Assembly: GCA_949751835.1 (NCBI GenBank)
Contig: CATKHK010000021.1
Span: forward strand, 310,001 to 374,000
DNA from: Blepharisma japonicum
Taxonomy: Eukaryota; Ciliophora; Heterotrichea; Heterotrichida; Blepharismidae
Direction: 5' to 3'
DNA length: 64,000 bases
Numbering within the stretch: position 1 is the first letter of the stretch; every line of letters begins with the position of its first letter. The translations under genes and the position numbers were made by a program. The notes beneath the pieces were generated by a model. It was not told the DNA's origin. It saw only the letters and a list, made by a program, of their open reading frames with translations, and made no database searches. Below, one piece after another: positions 57,553 to 64,000 of the stretch.

Positions 57553-58904
57553 TTATAATTTCCAAATCTCATCTTTGTAGTAATCCATTATTTTACCAAT
57601 AAATGCACATCTGCCACATTTCGAATAACAAATAGAATCATTTTTGATACAATTTTCTATGATTTGAGTTACAATAGCCTGCTTCTCTATATCAATAGGC
57701 AAAATTCATTTCCATCAGAAACTATAATTTTATCTTCATGGGGTAATCAAGAAGTCGAATAATTTAAGCCTTTTCGACTCAAGTCTTCTGCAAAAACAAG
57801 CTCTTTAGTTTCAAATTTTATTAAAAAAAGATTACCACCATTGCAGATTAAATGCTTATAGCTTGGAGAAAAGGTTAGTTCTGTTGCCATTCAATTTATT
57901 TTGATAAGTCCGCCAACTCTACCGCTTTCAACTGATAGCTGCTTTATTCAGCATTCATCGCCAAAAATTATATATTTACCACAGTTAGTAAAATTTAGTA
58001 ATGTAAAAGGATAAGCTCTTCATTTTTTATAATATTAAAAGAAACCGAATTTTCCACAAGGAGAAAAAGATACATCATATATTTTTTCATATTTTGTTTT
58101 TTTTGTACTTCCATTTTCAGTAATAATTGCCGATTTTCTATCCCATTTAATGAATAACTTTCTCCGTTCATCAGCTAAGATAATCAAATTTTCACATAGT
58201 GAAAAGGCAGCACTCTTGGCTTATAAAATTAAATGAATGAAGTTGCACATTAAGTTGCAAATCTCATAATATTGTATCCTTGGTACAGCATAAAAGTGAA
58301 AGCTCGCCGTTTTTAGAAATTATGATCTTCTTAATTGAATTTTCAAAATTTTTAATTATTTTCAGGTTACTGAATAAAGCTTCCCTTAAATCACAGTTTC
58401 TGAAATTGCAATCATATAGCTTTGACTGAGAAAAATTTCTCCTATAAGACAGCTTCCTTCAAAGTTAACGTTAGTAAGTACATTTCCTGATAAGCAAGCA
58501 TTTGATATATTTATCTCCCTAAAATCTAAATTTTTGAATTCAAATACTGTCCTATTTAATATTGAAATTGCATTAGCAGCAGCTAAGCAAATGGAATTTG
58601 ATTTATTTTGCAATTTGATAATATTAAATAAATCTTCATGCATTTTTTGGGTTAATAGTGGAATAAGAAGTTCAATTAATCCTTTATCTTGCATAAAATT
58701 GATTTTATTAAAATAGCTGGTTTCTATGGATTCTAAGCTGTTTCATTTCCTAATATTTCTTATAATTACTCCAGCAATAAATAAATTCACATATTTTTGA
58801 GAAATAGATGTAGTTACCAGGCTTAATTTCATTTGTAAGCCAAGGAAAGATTTATTTTTCTGTGGAATAATAAGTGATGCTTGCTGCTGTACTTTAAAGC
58901 TCAT
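57553..58904 (-). pseudogene. Decayed, truncated pentapeptide/WD40 paralogue
   Basis: The first reading frame starts at ATG 58904 and matches the N-terminus of the gene at 58990-61226 (FEFKNLDFREINI against FEFRNLDFRGINI), then pentapeptides. The frame changes at 58420-58442, the same spot as in the paralogue, then again near 58205, near 58040 and near 57710, with TAA stops cutting the WD40 part (ATFSPCG-type pieces such as DVSFSPCGKF survive). It ends at TAA 57553, so the last ~300 residues of WD repeats are missing. It is best read as a broken duplicate of its neighbour. Confidence 0.75.
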
Positions 58905-58989
58905 TAATTATTAATTTAATTGTGAAAACTGACATAAAGCATTTATATTAAGAGAGCTCAAAAAAATCGTAAAAGGCATCTTCATAAAA

Positions 58990-61226
58990 CTAATTTATTC
59001 CTGCTAGCCTACATATCTTAACAGTATTGTGCAAACCTCCAAAAGCAACTCATTCCCCAGATTTTGTCGTCGCAAAACTTTCCACGCTGTTGAGTTTTAT
59101 TTTAATTTCATTAATTTTTTCAAGAGTTTTGTCATCCCTCAACACTATTTGGCTGCTTATTCCTGATACCAGACCTTTACGAGTAGTAATTAGGCATCAA
59201 ATAGATGTTTCACAATCAGAAATTTGTCTTAATTTTTTCCTGTTTAAAAAATCCCACATAATTATATATCCCTTAGAATTACCAGTAAATAAAAATTGGC
59301 TGCAATCAGAAAATGTTATAGCAGTTACTGAGCACCAAGTTTGAGGTGGCAAGTGTCTAATCATATTATATTTGTGATCATTTCGCCATATAAGCACAAT
59401 TTGATTATGCGAAGATGCAATATATTTTTCATCTGGAGAAAGCGCTAAAATCGTTGTGTCACTTTCAAGTTTTGCTATTGACTTCTTTTTTTCAAGATTT
59501 CATATAATAATAGAAAAGCAATGCCCTGAAAATAGCAATATTCCTGATGAAGAAAAAATTAATGAAGAAATATTTTTGAAGTCTTCTTTAAAAGTTGTGA
59601 AAAGCTGCTTTGTATCAAGATTTCATAACTCGATGGAATTGCCATTGATCCCTAGTGCGCAATATGTTTTGCAATGAGAAAATGCAGTGCAAACAACTTT
59701 TTTCTTTTTATTGCCTTTAATTATTGTTTCAAAAGATTTTTCAGTTATATTGTACTTCTCAATTGTAGATTCTTTCGAAACTCTATATAAATACTGCTCA
59801 CACTGAGAAAATGATACTGCAATCACATAATGTTCAATTGTTTCAATTTGCTTTTGTGCTTTTTGGCTTTCCAAGTCTCATAATTTTGATAATCCTTTAT
59901 AATTTACCAATACACTTCTCTGGTTATAATAGCAAATAGAGATAAAGATTTTGAAGTTTACCCTTATTTGAGCAATAATTGTTTGTTTTTCAATATCAAA
60001 TAAGCTCAATCCACTGAAATCGCAAAATGCTATTTTATCTTCACACGGTGACCAACAAATCAAGTTATGAAAATTACTTCGATTCCAGTCTTCTTTAAAT
60101 ATTAGCTCTTTAGTTTCAAAGCTTATGATATAAAGAAAATCACCGTTACAGCTTAAATATTTATAGCTTGGCGAAAATGCAAGAATTTGTCCTACACCAT
60201 ATATTTTCAATATACCAATAGTTTTTCCATTCTCAACCGATATCTGCTTAATCCAATTTTGACATCAAAAAATGATAAATTTCCCGCATTTAGTAAATGT
60301 AAGGGGAGTATTAGTACATGCTGCTCACCTTTTATAAATATTGAAATTCACTGAATCATCCAATTCAATATAATCATTAGCTCTAAAAGCTATATATTCT
60401 CCACAAGGAGAAAACGTCACATCATATAATTTATAATTAAAATCTGCTATTTTGTCTCTTTTTTCACATATTTCTACCAATTTCCCATTTCAATTAATAA
60501 ATTTCTTATTGCAACGATCCATAAGAACAATCAAATTTTTACATGGTGAAAAAGCGGCACACTCGCATACAAAATTAATTGAAAAGAGCTGAGTTTGTTT
60601 GTTTATATCTCATAATATTGTATTATTATAACTACATATAAGTCAAAAATCGCCTTTTTTTGAAACTATGATTTTTTTAACTGCATTTTTTTGTTTTCTT
60701 ATTGTTTGAAGATTGTTAAATAAAGCACCTGATAAATTACAGTTTCTAAAATTACAATTGTAAAGCTTTGATTGATTAAATTAACTTCCTTAATACAGCT
60801 TCCTTCAAAGTTAACGTTAACAAACAAGCTTTCTGATAAATTTACTTCTTGAATATTAATCCCTCTAAAATCTAAATTCCTGAACTCAAAGCCTGCTCTA
60901 TTTAATATGAATATTGAGTTAGATGAAGCTAAGTTTATGGAATTCGATTTACTTGACATTTTAATGATAAGACATAAATCTTCTTGCAAATTAGATGCTA
61001 AAAGTGGGATAAGAAGTGTGATCATTTCTATATCTTGCATAAAACTGATTTTATTGAAATAGCTGGATTCTATTAAATTTACAGTTTTTAACTTAGGAAT
61101 ATCCCTTGCAAGCGTTTTGGTTATAAATAGTTTTGCGCTTTTTAATGAAGATACAAGATTAAAAAGGCTTAGGCTAGTTTCTGAAGATAAAAGTCGTTTT
61201 TTCTTCTGTAGAACAAAAAAATTCAT
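58990..61226 (-). CDS. Pentapeptide-repeat plus WD40 protein, needs one -1 frame change
   Basis: First frame: ATG 61226 to about 60790 (~146 codons, own stop 60699-60701), helical then pentapeptides LDFRG, INIQE, VNLSE, SLFVN, VNFEG, SCIKE. Second frame (-1): from ~60780 to TAG 58990, open throughout, starting with pentapeptides SKLYN, CNFRN, CNLSG, then about ten WD-like repeats (VTFSPCGEYIAFRA, ITFSDCSQFLFTGNSKGYII). The repeats continue in register across the change, so both frames belong to one protein. No 15- or 16-nt intron can produce the shift. ATG 61226 is chosen because 61247 is a GTG. Scaffold role inferred from WD40; pseudogene possible. Confidence 0.6.
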
Positions 61227-61439
61227 TGTTTCTGATATAGGCTTCACTAGTTATTAATTTTAATTGTTGAAGAATTATTTACTAAAACTTTTGATTAAAT
61301 ATTTATTCTATTAAAATTTATCTTTCGAGGAATTAAAATTAAACACATTTTTCACAAAGAATTATAATTGATTACAATAAAATAATAATTAAAATATGAT
61401 TCATTAATTTTTATCTTTCAAATTTGCAAATAATAAGGT

Positions 61440-62885
61440 TTAATGCACATAGTCTCGTAGTTTTTCAAGAACTTCACTTAAAGATGCAGAAGGATGCATT
61501 TTCAGCTTTCTCTTCATAAATTGTGAGAAAGACTGTATTTCATGCGTCCTCAAAAATAGCGAGTCTATACTGGCAATAAGATCATCTTGGAAATTAAATA
61601 ATTTTTTCATATAAGGCACTGCTCTGCATGCATTTAAAATTTGATTAAGATCTTGGCTTACATTTAAGGTTTTTGAAATTTCATGTACAAATTTTTCTAT
61701 TTCTTTATGCTCATTCTGCAAAGAATAAACAAAGCACTGTATTTCCTCAATAACTGAGCTCAGCTCATTTGATTCCCCATGCAGCGATAATTCATTTGCC
61801 ATTCTCGTTATTGAGTATGTGACAAGCTCTGCATTTTTAATTTGTGACTTCAGCTTAGCTGCTTGCTCAGGCAGATACTCTACCCCAGTCTCCAAAATAT
61901 CTGACAATTTTTGTAAAATTTCTTTTTCCTTGCTCTGTGTCAACGTAGTTTCTAACGATCTGCTTTCATCCTTATGTTGGGTCAGATCATATTTTAGTCT
62001 CATATTTTCTTGTTTCAAGTCTTGATTCTGGTTTTCCAGTCTTTTTATTTTCTTTTCATGGGCCTCACAACTACTTGGTTCTTTACTGACTAATTCATTT
62101 TGATGCCTTCTAATCTCCCTCTGCAAAATCTTTTTTTGTTCTTCATACATAAAAATTATCCCCAAAATTAAAACATCTTCTTCTGAATTTGAGTCAAAAT
62201 TCCGCTTTAAAAACGACCCAAAAATTTCTTCTTCTTGGGATAATTTTGCTTGTTCCCACATTTTGACCGTTGTGCGTGGGGTCGGGAGGACTCCATCATC
62301 TTTATATTGGACTGGGGTTGAATTTCTTGCTGAATTGCAGACTTGGTTAAGTTTCGGGACAGGAGACGGTCTTTTTGGCTCAGCTAAAACAGTTAAAAGT
62401 TTTTCAGCAACACTGTCATAACCACCTTCCATCCTTGGGCTGCTGATTTTACTAGCTAAATTGCTGGGCTGGGTAAGTCTAAGGTCATCTTTTATTTGGT
62501 ATCTTGGACTTTCAATTGATCCTTCTGATATACTAGGATAAAAGTTGCGATTTATTATATTTAATGAAGGGTTTGGTTTTCTTGATGTCGCATTTCGACT
62601 TGCATCAGACAAGCGGTGGAATTCGCTTTGAAGCTCAGCTGAACTTTTCAAAAAATCGTTCATAGAGGTGGTGAACTCGCTGGCAAGGCTGCTTGTAAAA
62701 GTATCCCTTTGAAATCCATATCTTTTGTCACGTCGATTATCTTTTGTAGTTGCCTCAGTAGTTTTTAAAGCTTTCTCTGAAGTGCTTCTTTTTCTTAAAT
62801 CAAAGGTCCGAGCTACCTTAGTTGTGGACTCTGAGTCCCATGAAGATAGCGGCGATTGCTTTAGAATTTTAAAGTCTAAATCCAT
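61440..62885 (-). CDS. 481-aa coiled-coil protein
   Basis: ATG 62885 to stop at 61440. An upstream ATG (62954) would add 23 hydrophobic residues and is less likely. The first half is disordered, Ser/Arg-rich with a WE motif before the coil (TTVKMWEQAKLSQEEE). Coiled coil lies at ~245-335 (EEQKKILQREIRRHQNELV, KKIKRLENQNQDLKQENMRL). A helical C-terminal domain follows (SFSQFMKRKLKMHPSASLSE). The shape suits a centrosomal or basal-body protein, but no family is recognised. It diverges from the kinase gene, 109 bp between starts. Confidence 0.75.
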   Translation of the reverse strand: MDLDFKILKQSPLSSWDSESTTKVARTFDLRKRSTSEKALKTTEATTKDNRRDKRYGFQRDTFTSSLASEFTTSMNDFLKSSAELQSEFHRLSDASRNATSRKPNPSLNIINRNFYPSISEGSIESPRYQIKDDLRLTQPSNLASKISSPRMEGGYDSVAEKLLTVLAEPKRPSPVPKLNQVCNSARNSTPVQYKDDGVLPTPRTTVKMWEQAKLSQEEEIFGSFLKRNFDSNSEEDVLILGIIFMYEEQKKILQREIRRHQNELVSKEPSSCEAHEKKIKRLENQNQDLKQENMRLKYDLTQHKDESRSLETTLTQSKEKEILQKLSDILETGVEYLPEQAAKLKSQIKNAELVTYSITRMANELSLHGESNELSSVIEEIQCFVYSLQNEHKEIEKFVHEISKTLNVSQDLNQILNACRAVPYMKKLFNFQDDLIASIDSLFLRTHEIQSFSQFMKRKLKMHPSASLSEVLEKLRDYVH

Positions 62886-62994
62886 ATTATGCAAAATAGT
62901 ATGCAATAAAATACAATTCGTTTCTTTATAAAAAACTAATGAAAATGCCTGCATTTTAATTCATTCCGTCTTAAAATTATCGAATAAAAAAATA

Positions 62995-64000
62995 ATGGAA
63001 AAGATTGAGATAACAGTATTTCTCAATGGCCACTTGACACAAAAATGTAAAGTTCCTATACGATCAAGTATGAATGTAAACGATTTAATTGCAGAATCAT
63101 CAGAAAAATTAAACCTTCGCACTAAAAGATCTTTCAAAATTTTTGATTCAACAGGAGAAGAGATATCAGATGACGATATGGATATGCTGAACCCAGATGA
63201 GCCATTATTCTTATCTCGTGGAGAAGAATTCTTGCGCCAGTCAAGTATGGCTATTTATGACGAAATTAAAAAATTAGGAGAAGGCGGTTTTGGATCAGTC
63301 GTGCTTTATAAGAATAAATTAACGAAAGAAGAGGTAGCAATTAAGTTTGTCAGCTATAAAACCTTAGTCTCTCATGAAGATGTAAGCAGAGTTTATGCAG
63401 AAATGGTCTTATTAAGAAGCTTAAGACATCCTAATATCGTCAAATTAATTGATGCATTTCCATTGGACCAGCAGCTTTGTTTTGTAATGGAATACTGCAG
63501 TGGAGGAGAGCTGCAAAAATATGTTGAGGATAAAGGAGCGCTAAAGGAAGAAGAAGTTTTTAACTTAGGCTCACAAATAATTGACGCAGTAAGGTACTGC
63601 CATAACAATAAAGTTATACATAGAGACTTGAAATTAGAAAACGTTCTTTTTTCGAATCAAAATAAAAACACCATAAAAATTGTGGATTTTGGAATTGCAG
63701 GGATGTTTAGCATAAGTGGGAAAGGAGAAAAGTCAGACTCTGGGAGCTTACTGTATACAGCTCCAGAAGTGATTTCTAGGGCTGATAACAGAGCATCTCC
63801 AGCGCTTGATATATGAAGTTTAGGCTGCATCTTATATGCATTGCTGACTGGAAACCTCCCATTCCAAGGCAACACAGTTGCTCAAGTAGTCCAAAATATT
63901 ATTAATGTAAATTATCCACCACTGCCCAACTCAGTTTCTCCTCATTGGCGGCATTTAATCACAAATATTTTTCAAAAAAATCCAGAAAAGCGATGAAATA
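62995..64000 (+). CDS. CAMK/SNF1-like protein kinase, cut by the window end
   Basis: ATG 62995, open to the window edge, TGA as Trp at 63814 and near 63994. Residues 1-80 form a ubiquitin-like or PB1-like head (EITVFLNGHLTQKCKVPIR, then RSFKIFDSTGEEIS). The kinase follows: Gly loop LGEGGFGSV, VAIKFV, HRDLKLENVLF, DFGIAG and TAPEVIS, with WSLGCILYALLTGNLPF. The HRDLKLEN form points to the CAMK/SNF1 group. The head suggests regulation by protein-protein contact, which is inference. The C-terminus lies outside the window. Confidence 0.88.

Noticed and set aside
58445-58475. 17-nt GT..AG string shared by both WD40 copies as a possible intron
   Set aside because: In the intact copy removal leads straight into TAA, and it would delete a good pentapeptide (VNFEG).
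1-64000. Mobile elements, viral remnants, tRNA or rRNA genes
   Set aside because: No transposase, polymerase, integrase or capsid-like frame, no terminal repeats, and no tRNA T-loop pattern with acceptor pairing was found.

Overview
The window reads as macronuclear DNA of a heterotrich ciliate close to Blepharisma. Three signals support this. First, many conserved proteins are interrupted by in-frame TGA exactly where relatives have Trp (for example in the aldehyde dehydrogenase at 19900-21384 and the branching enzyme at 53978-56218), while TAA and TAG both act as stops; Stentor, by contrast, keeps the standard code. Second, six introns can be deduced and all are exactly 15 nt, start with GT, end in TAG and carry A at position 10. 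Third, the DNA is very AT-rich, with short gaps between genes and some convergent stops only 10-17 bp apart. All CDS coordinates here read TGA as Trp, so most genes are longer than standard-code ORFs suggest.

Layout. 1-87: the end of a gene entering from the left. 341-15422: mostly minus-strand genes: a 1079-aa protein with a decapeptide repeat, a small membrane protein, a CABLES-like cyclin, a VTT/TMEM41-type membrane protein, a STE20-family kinase, ribosomal protein uS10 and a dynamin, with one plus-strand coiled-coil gene. 15901-25841: an MFS transporter, a tandem pair of mitochondrial-type aldehyde dehydrogenases, a polytopic membrane protein, a 108-aa membrane protein and a UBE2G-type E2. 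26151-31557: a minus-strand cytoskeleton/cilium cluster of a 962-aa coiled coil, an SF-assemblin and a CFAP20-domain protein. 31960-42419: a SET-domain methyltransferase, an eIF4B-like factor, a PP2C-fold protein, the INO80 ATPase and a CDPK. 42691-52669: an IQ/coiled-coil protein, a second PP2C, a Mei2-like RNA-binding protein, a possible structured RNA and a DYRK kinase. 53025-64000: glycogen branching enzyme, an Ulp1/SENP-fold protein without catalytic residues, two related pentapeptide/WD40 genes with a shared frame change, a coiled-coil protein and the start of another kinase.

The genes do not form an operon; they are independent eukaryotic genes. Common themes are calcium, kinase and phosphatase signalling, cytoskeleton and cilia, and several degenerate enzyme folds (PP2C at 35011, SENP at 56371, CDPK at 40884) that probably work as binding proteins or atypical enzymes. 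No viral element, transposon, CRISPR array, tRNA or rRNA was recognised.
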